Origin: Vairimorpha apis BRL 01
Taxonomy: Eukaryota > Microsporidia > Nosematidae
DNA length: 24,309 nt
NCBI GenBank assembly: GCA_000447185.1
Contig: KE647057.1
Coordinates: 1-24,309 of the forward strand
Reading direction: 5' to 3'
The first letter of the stretch is position 1; each line of letters begins with the position of its first letter. The position numbers were made by a program, and so were the translations under genes. This document shows, one piece after another, positions 11,123 to 20,411 of the stretch. Below the pieces are notes generated by a model. The model did not search any database, had not been told where the DNA came from, and was given only the letters and a program-made list of their open reading frames with translations.

Positions 11123-11924
11123 TTTTATTGTTTACACTAATTTTTTTATATTAATGTTAAATTTTAAAAATTTTGAAATTTTGATGAATTTGTAATGTTG
11201 TTTTATAATTTTTTTTAATGTTATTTGTTCAAAACAATAGAAAATAAATTAAATAATAAAACATTAAAAATACATTAACTATTACTATGGTGTAATGGCA
11301 GAATTACTTTTTATAATTATGTTATTTTTAATTTTTTCATTTAAAAATAAAAACATTTAACATACTATTTAAAATGAACTGTATTCAAACAAATTTATTA
11401 AAAAAATTCTTTTAAATGTTAAGTTTAATAAATAATATTTATACATTAATTTATCTTTTACTTAAAATTTTTTTCATTATGTTTTTACTTTTCAATCATT
11501 TAAATATATAAAAACAGAAATATATATTTTTAATTTGTTTTTTTAAAATCAACATTAAATAATATTTTGTTAAAAATATTTTTTTGTGATAGAAAATATG
11601 ACTCAAAGAAATAAGTAAATCATTAAAAATAAAATTTTATAATAAAATATATTTTTAATTTATTATAAAAATGATTTTAAAATTCTAAATAAATTATTAA
11701 TTTTACTTTTAAAAACATAAATTTTGTATTACATAATATTATTAAATATGTTTTTTAATATTTAGTATAAGATTACTTCTAATATTTAAAAATTTTGTAA
11801 AAAACTATCAAATTTTTACATTTAAAACAGTTTAACATTAAGCACAAAAAAAATTTATATTTATAAAAAATTATTGGTATTTTTTATGTTTTGTATTTTA
11901 AATAAAATTTTTTTATTATTTTTA
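11123..11924. other. AT-rich spacer upstream of GPAT
   Basis: About 0.8 kb without supported features. It ends at a CCC motif (11925-11927) next to an ATG at 11932. Confidence 0.6.
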
Positions 11925-11927
11925 CCC
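11925..11927 (+). promoter_or_regulatory. C-rich start-proximal motif near GPAT
   Basis: CCC in TTTACCCAGACATGG lies four bases before an ATG at 11932, the same layout as before other genes of the window. The ATG is out of frame with the GPAT body unless two A's are missing downstream, which is the kind of error seen elsewhere here. Confidence 0.45.
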
Positions 11928-11980
11928 AGACATGGAACAAAAACAAAATTAAAAAAACATTTTTACATGATGCTGTTGAT

Positions 11981-13222
11981 ATGATTTCTATAAGCACACA
12001 TTCGGTAGAATGTGATGATTTTAACAGATGTTTTAGACCTATGTCACGTTATGAAATGTATTCAAGTGGCATTTTGTATATATTTTCTTTTATAACACGA
12101 TACTTTATATTATTACCACTTAGAATTTTTTTACTAACAATAGCATTATTGTTTTATATTATTTTATTATCTAGAGCATTTTATTATAATTCCGAAATTA
12201 AAAGATTTAACGCTTATACAACTATAATTAAAATTCTAAATTTTATATTAGGTGCTAGAATCAATCATTATGGAAAAAAAGAAAAAATAAACCGTTCTCA
12301 CATATTTGTATCTAACCATACATCATTTGTAGATTTTTTAATTCTAAGTAACTATAAATTTCCACATGCTTGTCTCTCTGAAAATCATGGGGGTCTTTTT
12401 AATATGCTTTTCAAATTGATTTTAGGAAAAAATGGATCAATAGCTTTTAAAAGGAGTGAAAAACTTGACAGACTGCTTGTAAAAGAAAAACTAAAATCAT
12501 ACATTTCTAAAAATTCCATGCCTATGCTTGTTTTTCCTGAAGGTACTTGCGTTAATAATAAATATGTAGTTATGTTTCAGAAAGGAGTATTTGAATTAGA
12601 TGTTGAAATATGTCCTGTTAGTATAAAATTTGACAGAACATTACAAGATCCTTATTGGAACAGACGAAGATTAGGATTTACTTTACAGTTATTATATTTG
12701 ATGTCTAGATGGTATTTAGAGGCTGATGTTCATTGGTTACCGCCCTTAAAACGAAAAGAAATAGAAAATGCTACTAATTTTGCAGAAAGAACAAGAAGAA
12801 TCATTGCTAAAGCTTCTAATTTAAAAGTTTCATTGTGGAATGGTTACTTAAAAAGTTCTCCTGCATTTAAAGATAGAGATTTGTTAAAAGTAGCCTTTTT
12901 AAAAACATATACTAAATTAAAGCGTTTTTCAGAGGAAATTATTTATGATACTGATATTGATAGAACAACATACAATAATTATACAGTATTTAACTTATGT
13001 AAATATAAAGATTTTTTGATCTTAGTATTAGAAGAATATTATATTTACAAAAGTTTATCTATTTTAGAACAAGAACACTTAATATCCCAACTAGCTATTA
13101 AAAATACAGTAGAAATTGGAAAAAAACGTAAATGTTTATGCGTTAAATATAAAAAAAATAGAAGAAGAAGAAAAAAATTTATTTTTACTAGTTGTAAATT
13201 AGATGCTTTTAAAAAATTTTAA
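11981..13222 (+). CDS. Glycerol-3-phosphate acyltransferase, GPAT3/4 type
   Basis: Acyl-CoA:glycerol-3-phosphate acyltransferase, first step of phospholipid and triacylglycerol synthesis, ER membrane. PlsC-family blocks (numbered from the ATG at 11981): NHTSFVD (112-118, HX4D catalytic), GSIAFKRSE (152-160), FPEGTC (185-190) and CPVSIKFD (211-218). ENHGGLF (134-140), GTCVNN and the WLPPL segment are typical of GPAT3/4 rather than LPAAT. Two hydrophobic stretches (about 31-50 and 52-66) anchor the N-terminus. The C-terminus ends in a very basic tail with Cys. The length, 413 aa, is close to human GPAT3 (434). The true start may be the ATG at 11932, next to a CCC motif: that frame closes after six codons, but one extra A in each of the runs 11939-11943 and 11951-11957 would join it, giving about 430 residues. 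Confidence 0.9.
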   Translation: MISISTHSVECDDFNRCFRPMSRYEMYSSGILYIFSFITRYFILLPLRIFLLTIALLFYIILLSRAFYYNSEIKRFNAYTTIIKILNFILGARINHYGKKEKINRSHIFVSNHTSFVDFLILSNYKFPHACLSENHGGLFNMLFKLILGKNGSIAFKRSEKLDRLLVKEKLKSYISKNSMPMLVFPEGTCVNNKYVVMFQKGVFELDVEICPVSIKFDRTLQDPYWNRRRLGFTLQLLYLMSRWYLEADVHWLPPLKRKEIENATNFAERTRRIIAKASNLKVSLWNGYLKSSPAFKDRDLLKVAFLKTYTKLKRFSEEIIYDTDIDRTTYNNYTVFNLCKYKDFLILVLEEYYIYKSLSILEQEHLISQLAIKNTVEIGKKRKCLCVKYKKNRRRRKKFIFTSCKLDAFKKF

Positions 13223-14603
13223 AATACATATATTATTTTAAATCATTCTAAACCATCATTTAAGTTTTATAGATTTTATTTTATATAATTCGTTTCATCT
13301 TATATATTAAAGTAATAAATAACTAATTTTAAAATGTAATTATTACAAAAATTAAAAACATATAGTTAATTATTCTTTAAAAATTAAATATATTATGGTA
13401 TAGCTTTTATTTTTAAATTAAAACTGTCTTATATATTTAAAAATGTGTAAGATAGACTTTTAAAAGGAAAATATTTTATTCACCTGATATTATTTGTAAT
13501 CCGTATGTAAATTTAAATATAACATTATATAAAATTAAACTTATTTAAAAATATTTTTTCTATAAAATTCTTAAAAAATATATTCTTTATTCAAAAATAT
13601 ACATTTAAAATTATAATTATTTAATATATTTACAAATCAATATACCAAATTTAAAATATTATATTTATTTTAAAAAAATTATTTATAATTTTTTTGAATG
13701 TTATACTGGAACATCTTATGCTTTGATTTTTCATTTCTGTTTTAAATTCTATAAAATAATTAAAATATACTAATTGTTAAATTTTTCAAATAAAATAATT
13801 TAAAAAAGTATTACTTATTTATTAAATATTATATTTTAAAAATTAATTAACGTTTAAAGTTGTTATACATTATAATAATTTTTTTAAAATATATTTATTA
13901 CATTACCAAATTTAAACTAAACTTTTATATTATTATTCTTATTAATTTTAAATCATAAACAATGATACAGAATATTACATTAAAAAATATTTATATGTAT
14001 TTAAATTTTTTAAATCAGATCATTATTGATGTTTAATTAAGGTATAAAATATTATGTTTGATAATTTAAATCAATAAATATTTTTTTAAAGTATAAGTAA
14101 ACATTATGTACATGTATTTTTTGATAAAATAAATTTTATACATTCAATAACTAAATGTTTAATAATTAATATTAGCATTTTAAAAAGTAAAAATAAAAAA
14201 TTTATCATTATTCTTGTTCTATTAAAATATTTACGTTACAAAAGATAGAGTTTAGAAATGCAAAATTTTAATATAAATCGTTAAAATTATAGCGAAAAAA
14301 AGTTTAATTTATTTTTTTGAATAATATTTAATAACTTTTTTTGTTATTCTTTAATAAAATTTATCAAAAACTATAATTTTAATATTCTTATTAATATCAA
14401 CAAAATATTCTAGTTATTAATATTACACATTATTATAAAAAAAGTAATTATTTTAAATTACTAAAAAAATAATCTTAGATTATATATAAATTTTTTTTAA
14501 AATATTATTTTATATTAAATAAATTTAAATATAAAAAATTTTAAATTATTTTAATTTTATTTACTTTGTTTAACAAAAAAATATAATTTTTAAAAAATGA
14601 ATT
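13223..14603. other. AT-rich spacer between convergent genes
   Basis: About 1.4 kb between the 3' ends of the GPAT gene and the Gly/Tyr-rich gene. No open frame, RNA-like island or repeat was seen. Confidence 0.65.
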
Positions 14604-15143
14604 TTAATAGAAATTGTCATTATTATAAACTGATCCACAACTTCTACTTCCATACATTCCTCTTCCATGCATTCCTCTTCCATAACCACATCTTCGAGAC
14701 AATCCGCAACTGTTCATCCTTCGATAGTCATATTCATATGGATAACAATTTCCATATCCTCCTTCAAATGTTCCCATTGAATAATTCATATTTCTTCCAT
14801 AATTTCCATTATAAAATTCACCACAAAATCCGCCATAAGGTCTACATCCTATCATTGATCTCTCATAATCAAAAGGTTCATTATATATGCCTATGTCTGA
14901 TAAACCAAATAAGGCTGATGATCTACAAAGTCTATTATTAAATAATTCACCAATTCCATAATCTTGACATACAATTAATGATGCAGATCGTCTTTTGTTT
15001 GATCTACATTTATAATTTATATCTCTTGTAGTATCACAATAATCATAATTATCCATATCTTCAGCTATGGCTGGTATAACATCTTCAAGACAACATAATG
15101 TACATTTTGCCGTTAAATAATAAAATATTAATTTTAATAACAT
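14604..15143 (-). CDS. Secreted Gly/Tyr/Cys-rich protein, candidate spore-wall or polar-tube component
   Basis: 179 residues, no recognised family. An N-terminal signal peptide (MLLKLIFYYLTAKC) is followed by Cys pairs (CTLCC) and an acidic stretch, then a C-terminal half rich in Gly, Tyr, Met and Arg with loose repeats (GRGMHGRGMYGSRSCGS; YGNCYPYEYDYRRM). About a dozen Cys suggest disulphide-linked secreted protein. Gly/Tyr-rich, Cys-bearing composition fits structural extracellular proteins; assignment to spore wall or polar tube is inference. The signal peptide resembles that of the gene starting at 18078 (FYYLTxKC). The start is backed by five C's (15146-15150) two bases upstream. The overlapping plus-strand open frame is an antisense shadow. 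No frame break is apparent. Confidence 0.75.
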   Translation of the reverse strand: MLLKLIFYYLTAKCTLCCLEDVIPAIAEDMDNYDYCDTTRDINYKCRSNKRRSASLIVCQDYGIGELFNNRLCRSSALFGLSDIGIYNEPFDYERSMIGCRPYGGFCGEFYNGNYGRNMNYSMGTFEGGYGNCYPYEYDYRRMNSCGLSRRCGYGRGMHGRGMYGSRSCGSVYNNDNFY

Positions 15144-16939
15144 TAGGGGGAAATAAATTTTGTTTAAATAATTTTTAATTTTAATAAAATTAAATTATTT
15201 AATTAAAATCAATATTTTTTGATGATTGATATGATAATTTTTTTAAGGTAAAACAAAAAAAGTTTTTGTTTAATTGTTTATATTTTACGTATTTATATTA
15301 ATTTTTAAGATTTTAATTTAAATTTTTTTGACTTTTTATTTGTACTTAAAATATAACTTTAGTTAATTAATACCAACTTTGTTTTGATTAATATTCTTTA
15401 CAACTATGTATTTTTTTTTGATTAGAATACTCGTATATATTACCAATCTACATTTTTATTTCTGAAATGAACTTACATATATTGTATTTAAAAATTTAAA
15501 AATATAATGTTAAAATTATTAATAAATCTTCAATTACAACTTTAGAATTTTCAAAAATAATACGTATATTTCTTATTAATTTATTAAATAAGAAAAGATT
15601 ATTTATAGTAAAAATTTTAATACTTTAGATGAATTTTTTTTATATTATTCAAATAAAAATTAATATTTTATATATTAATAATATTTACATATGTAAGATG
15701 GAACGCAATTTTAAAATAAATAATTTAAATGTTTAAATATACAATATTCTGATTTTTCACATATATAAAATTAATTTTATTTTATTAAAATTTCTTAGAT
15801 TATATTACTTAATTTAATTTGTCTTGATTTATTTATTATTTAAGTACTTTTTATTATTACAAAATTTTAATTTTTATTATTTTAATTTGAGTTTGTTAAT
15901 AAATTTAATTTAAAATATTTACTTTTTTTAAGTTTATGTCTAAATAACTATCTTAAAACTTTATCTGTATTAATTATTATAATTTAACATTTTATATATT
16001 TTGATTAAAGTACATTTGTTAGAATAAAAAAAGATTATAAATTTAAATAAGATTTTAAGTTTTCAAATTAAGATAGTTAAAAATAAATATATTATAAAAT
16101 ACTATTAATTTTTAAAATTATAAAATTTTATAAATGTGATTTAAATATCTTATGTTTTATATATATTTAATAATATTATTTTCATAGATTCATTAGAAAT
16201 ATTTATTAATTATTTTTTGATTTGTAAAAAAATTATTAATATAAAATAATTACTTTTAATTTAAATATTTCATATATTAACAAACAATTTATTTTTATAA
16301 ACAAAAATTAATATTTCTTTCTTTATATATATTATGATCGTCAATTTTTTTGTAAAATTGTACCTTATTAGTAATACTTCAAAAAAATTTTAATAAATAA
16401 TAAAATTTCTCAATAAAACATTTTAAAAAAAAACAAAATTTTTTCAACTAATTTTTAAATAAATCATACTTTATAAATAAAAAAATTAATTTTAAAGATT
16501 TTAGTAATAGCTTAATGTAAATAAATTTTAATAATAAAGTATATTGAAATAAAAAAATAATTATAATTTATTTCATCAATGTTAATTATTATATTTAAAT
16601 ATTGTATAAAATTTAAATATATTTTTTGTTAATAATTAACTGAATAATTTGGAAATAAAGAATTATAATTTTAATTACATACAATTCATATTATGAACTT
16701 TTATCATATAATTTTTTAGTTAATGTATTAAAATAACTTAAATTATATTGCATAATTTAAAAAAAACATTTAATGTGTCAATAAAACAATAATTTTTTGA
16801 TATTTAATTCTTTAATCTATAAATTGTTAATACTAAAACGTATTTTTAAAAAAATATTTTAAAGTTTAATATTACATTAAATATTATAATCATAGAACAA
16901 ATATTACTTGTATATAAAATATGTTAAATTCAAAAAAAT
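15144..16939. other. AT-rich spacer
   Basis: About 1.8 kb without supported genes on either strand; A/T runs and stops in every frame. The C5 motif of the gene at 15143 lies at its left edge. Confidence 0.65.
15146..15150 (-). promoter_or_regulatory. C-rich start-proximal motif (CCCCCTAATG)
   Basis: Five consecutive C's on the coding strand, two bases before the ATG at 15143. This is the strongest instance of the window's CCC signal and one of the few C runs in several kilobases. Confidence 0.65.
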
Positions 16940-18078
16940 TTATTGATTAAAAAGTTTTTTTAAATCATTATGAATTTTCATTTTTTCAAACATCTCTTCG
17001 TAGTTTTTATTAGAACAATCATAGCAACGACAATCTTCAGAACTAAAATTAAAACATTTTATAGAGTTTATAAAAATCATTTCCTTATCTTGCATTAAAT
17101 ATCTCCAAAATTTAGCAGTATCTTGAATAACTTCAGCATTCTGAGACTCTAATTCTTCTGGATTCTTTAAATAATCAATATTATTTGCAAGCGTAGTTAA
17201 TATGTAATAATTTTTTTGACCTGTAATATTTAATAACCCTCTGCTATAATATTTCTCATCTTTAACATTTGCAAATTTATTAAGATAAGATGTATTGTAC
17301 AAAACATGTGATAGAAAAATTGACAGTTCATTTTTATTATTTCCAATTGACTTCCAAATATTTTCAAGAATTAGACAAATATCTACTTTATTAAAGTATT
17401 CCTTATTTTGTTGTTCTAAATAATCATATGTAATTTCTACAAATAACTCGATTTTTTCAAAATGCGTATTAGGAAAAATTGAATTTCTTCTAGTCCTAAT
17501 ATCTTTAGTTGTTGAAGGTGTACATTCGTATGTATTAAAAAAAAAGGAAGAATTTCCATTATTAAGATTACTGATATCATTAGTTTTGCATTTTGTATAA
17601 TTATTATATTCTTTAGCGCCATGATAAGATCTTTTAGTGTTTGGTTTATAATCATAGTCAAATGAAACATCTGATAATGGTTTACCTAAAGGATTTACTA
17701 AATGTGATGAATATTTTTCGTTATTATTGCATCTTACACAATTGCACTCATCAAATGAAACATCTGATAATGGTTTACCTAAAGGATTTTCTAAATGTGA
17801 TGAATAATTTCCGTTATTATTGCATCTTACACAATTGCATTCATCAAATAAAACACCTGATAATAGTTTTCTTAAAGGATTTTCTAAATGTGATGAATAA
17901 TTTCCGTTATTATTGCATCTTACACTATTACATTCATCAAATAAAACATTTTGAAGCGTTGTAAAAATAGCTTCTGCAATATTTTCATTATAACTTTTAT
18001 TTAAATTATATTTATTATTATTATTATCAGCTGCACATTTTATTGTAAGATAATAAAAAAAACAATCATGAATAACAT
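16940..18078 (-). CDS. Secreted protein with 31-aa Cys repeats and a GH19-chitinase-like domain, one poly-T frame break
   Basis: The frame open from about 18054 down to 16940 joins the ATG at 18078 if one T is added to a T8 run in the signal peptide (fwd A8, 18055-18062). This restores FYYLTxKC, as in the gene at 15143, and gives about 379 residues. Order: signal peptide (1-16), Asn-rich segment, three 31-residue tandem repeats (about 48-140; DECNxVRC...HLxNPL core), a low-complexity linker, then a GH19-like domain (about 200-345). The domain shows LYNTSYL (260-266) where chitinases have HET, YYSRGLLNITG (277-287) like the GRG(L/P)xQLTG block, and KFWRYL (323-328) like the WFW block. The catalytic HET Glu is Asn, so chitinase activity is doubtful. 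Paralogue of 19430-20227. A CCC motif (18080-18082) precedes the ATG. Confidence 0.7.
17660..17938 (-). repeat. Three tandem 93-bp (31-aa) coding repeats
   Basis: Three head-to-tail units of exactly 93 bases (boundaries near 17938, 17845 and 17752) inside the GH19-like gene. Each encodes D-E-C-N-x-V-R-C, an Asn triplet, YSSHL, NPL and a closing LSxVxF. The units differ at only a few positions; the third lacks the Gly before the Tyr and has a Val for Glu. The first unit has Ser where the others have Cys. The conserved Cys suggest disulphide-bonded modules. Confidence 0.9.
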
Positions 18079-18079
18079 A

Positions 18080-18082
18080 GGG
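18080..18082 (-). promoter_or_regulatory. C-rich start-proximal motif (ATCCCTATG)
   Basis: CCC one base before the ATG at 18078 on the coding strand, same layout as the other secreted genes. It favours this ATG over the nearby in-frame one at 18069. Confidence 0.6.
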
Positions 18083-18304
18083 ATTTAGATTTTTTTTTAA
18101 ATATTTTTTAATTTAACATTTGATAAATTAATGTAAACAAAAGAAGGCATTTATTTATTAAGAATAAAAAAATTTTTATAAAAATATAAAACTACATATT
18201 ATTCAATTGTATACGTCAAAGTGATTCATTAATTAATATCAAATTTTAGAAATAAATATCAACTGTTATTTTAGTATTATTTAATTTTTTTTAAAAATCT
18301 AAAA

Positions 18305-18462
18305 TTTTTATTTTTTACAAAACAATTTTTTAATAACTACTTTTTAATGAAAGTGCAAATATTATTTAATTAAAATAATTCAATTTTTATTTTTTACAAA
18401 ATAATTTTTTAATAACTACTTTTTAATAAAAGTACAAATATTATTTAATTAAAATACTTCAA
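18305..18462. repeat. Direct tandem duplication, two 79-bp copies
   Basis: Two adjacent 79-base copies (18305-18383 and 18384-18462) differing at only a few bases. They are non-coding, A/T-rich and lie upstream of the gene starting at 18078. Probably a recent local duplication; no function is suggested by the sequence. Confidence 0.85.
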
Positions 18463-19429
18463 TTTTTTTTAATCATTAAATTTTATTTTGAAGATATTAA
18501 TAACATCAAAATAAAATAAGAATAATAATTTAATTTTGGTTTGGTAAAATATATAAAGATATGTTTTTGATATTTTTATGTAAATGCATGATTAAATATT
18601 TTCTTATGTTAGTTAAAATTATAATTATTAAAATAATTGTAGTGATAATTAAATTAAATCTAATTTTCTTATATATTTACTTAAAAAACTAAAAAAAAAT
18701 TAATTTTTATAGTATTTTAATAATTTTATTTATTTATTTTTCTAAAAAAATTTAAATTTTTTATAAACATTTATCCTTTCATAAAATTTGAAAAATTTTT
18801 TTTGATTATTTGTATATAAAATTTGAGATCATTTTATATATATTAACATTAATTTTTTTTTGACACAATCATAAAATATAACATAAAAAACATATAAATT
18901 TTACATAAATATAGCACAACGAAAATCTCTAGTTACATTTTAACATTTATAAATTTTATATTAAATTATAAATAGTTATGATAAAAATGTAGATATTAAT
19001 TATTTAATATTTTTTTAATTAAATTTAAAATAAAAAATATGAACAAACATTTTATGTAATTTATATAAATTTTTGTAATTATAATAAAAACAATTATTAT
19101 TTTTAATTTATAATAAGAATATTTTTTTGGATTTTTTATAATAACATAAATTTTAATATTATTTAGCAAATGTAAATCTAAAAATACCATCATAAATTAT
19201 TATAATAAAAAAATAAATATTTTAAAAATGATTTATAATTTTACAATAATATTTTACATCTTATTAATATTATGTTTCAAATATATCACTTTAAATAAAT
19301 ATGAAATACAAATACTTAAATTTTAATTTTTGCAATTATAATAAAACATTTGTAAAAATTAAATTAAAAACCTTATTTTTGATAGAATTTAAAAAAAAAT
19401 TATTATTTAAAAATTTACAACATAACTGT

Positions 19430-20227
19430 TTATTTCTTATAGGCGTTATACAACTGACAATATAAATTTTCTCTGTTTATCCAAGAAACAAGTTTTTTAC
19501 CATGTTCAACATATTGACGATATTCCCAAGGATTTAAAATCTCCATCATTATATCGAAACTCATGCATTTACCTCTAAATAATTCTTTCCAGAAACATAT
19601 AGTATCAATAATTACAAATTCACTACTTAAAGCAAGTTTAGAAGGGCAAGAAACATAATCATGATTATGTTTTGCAACTCTGTCTAAAATTTCATAATTA
19701 CACAATTCTCTTATCATTAACAGACCTCTACTATGATATTTTTCACACTGTTCTGTTTTATTTTCCCAGCACTTAAAATATGATGTGTTATGTAAAGCTG
19801 TAGCTGTAAAAAGAGCCAATTCTTTTATATCGCATTTCAAGTTATTATATATAATACATAAAATTCTTCTAATTACGAATATTCTATTTTCATCACAGAA
19901 TTTTTCATTTCGTTTTATTACACATAAAGTTTTTTCAATAAAGCATTCTAAAGATAATTTACAAACAGGCTTTACACAAATAGTTCTTATTTCACAAGGA
20001 TAATTTAGATAAGGACGACAATCAGATCTTGGCAAAATACAATATAAATCGCAACAACATATTCTCGATTTATATATTAAATTCTTGCAATGTCTTTCAT
20101 TTGAATGACAATTTCTATCTGACCTACACATACCTTGAAAAAAATCACAGCCTCGATCTGTCTCATCAATACATGCAGCTCTTGCTAAAAATGTATTAAC
20201 CACTAACAGCGAAAACAACTTATACAT
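19430..20227 (-). CDS. Secreted Cys-rich protein with a GH19-chitinase-like domain, catalytic motif altered
   Basis: 265 residues. Signal peptide 1-17 (MYKLFSLLVVNTFLARA), then a Cys-rich module (about 14 Cys in 19-95, with a CCC triplet at 57-59) that does not match the hevein chitin-binding pattern, then a GH19-like domain (about 95-262): ELALFTATALHNTSYF (136-151), KYHSRGLLMI (163-172), NYEIL (177-181), CFWKEL (211-216), RENLYCQLY near the end. In GH19 chitinases the block HET holds the general acid Glu; here it is HNT (146-148), as in the paralogue at 16940-18078. This suggests a non-catalytic, perhaps chitin-binding, spore-wall or host-interface protein, or a changed mechanism. The frame is intact. 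The start is supported by CCC at 20230-20232. The GH19 assignment rests on block order and spacing seen by eye. Confidence 0.8.
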   Translation of the reverse strand: MYKLFSLLVVNTFLARAACIDETDRGCDFFQGMCRSDRNCHSNERHCKNLIYKSRICCCDLYCILPRSDCRPYLNYPCEIRTICVKPVCKLSLECFIEKTLCVIKRNEKFCDENRIFVIRRILCIIYNNLKCDIKELALFTATALHNTSYFKCWENKTEQCEKYHSRGLLMIRELCNYEILDRVAKHNHDYVSCPSKLALSSEFVIIDTICFWKELFRGKCMSFDIMMEILNPWEYRQYVEHGKKLVSWINRENLYCQLYNAYKK

Positions 20228-20229
20228 AA

Positions 20230-20232
20230 GGG
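20230..20232 (-). promoter_or_regulatory. C-rich start-proximal motif (GTCCCTTATG)
   Basis: CCC two bases before the ATG at 20227 on the coding strand, matching the layout before the genes at 3648, 15143 and 18078. Confidence 0.6.
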
Positions 20233-20411
20233 ACCTAATTTTTTTACCTTTTAAATCTTTTAATTAAAAAAAATGATTAAACAAAACAAACAATAAAAAA
20301 AGACAAAATTTTAATTTACTGCTTCAAAATATTTTTTAAATTCAAATTTTTAAAAATTTTTATATTTATTAAATTTATTGTGTAAATATATAAACAAATT
20401 AAAATAATTTA

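Larger units (their letters stand above)
18079..19429. other. AT-rich spacer with a tandem duplication
   Basis: About 1.35 kb between two paralogous secreted genes. Apart from a CCC motif at its left edge and a 79-bp direct repeat (18305-18462), nothing stands out. A 65-codon minus-strand frame at 18996-19193 is A/T noise (Ile/Lys/Tyr only). Confidence 0.65.

Noticed and set aside
14597..14941. Plus-strand open frame of 114 codons
   Set aside because: Antisense shadow of the Gly/Tyr-rich secreted gene; His/Phe-rich composition mirrors Gly/Met codons on the other strand.
17437..17670. Minus-strand frame of 77 codons
   Set aside because: Alternative frame inside the GH19-like gene, whose own frame is open through this region.
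17641..17964. Plus-strand repeated open frame of 107 codons
   Set aside because: Antisense shadow of the 31-aa repeats; the repetition comes from the minus-strand gene.
18996..19193. Minus-strand frame of 65 codons
   Set aside because: Only Ile/Lys/Tyr/Leu/Asn-type codons from A/T runs, with no start motif; noise.
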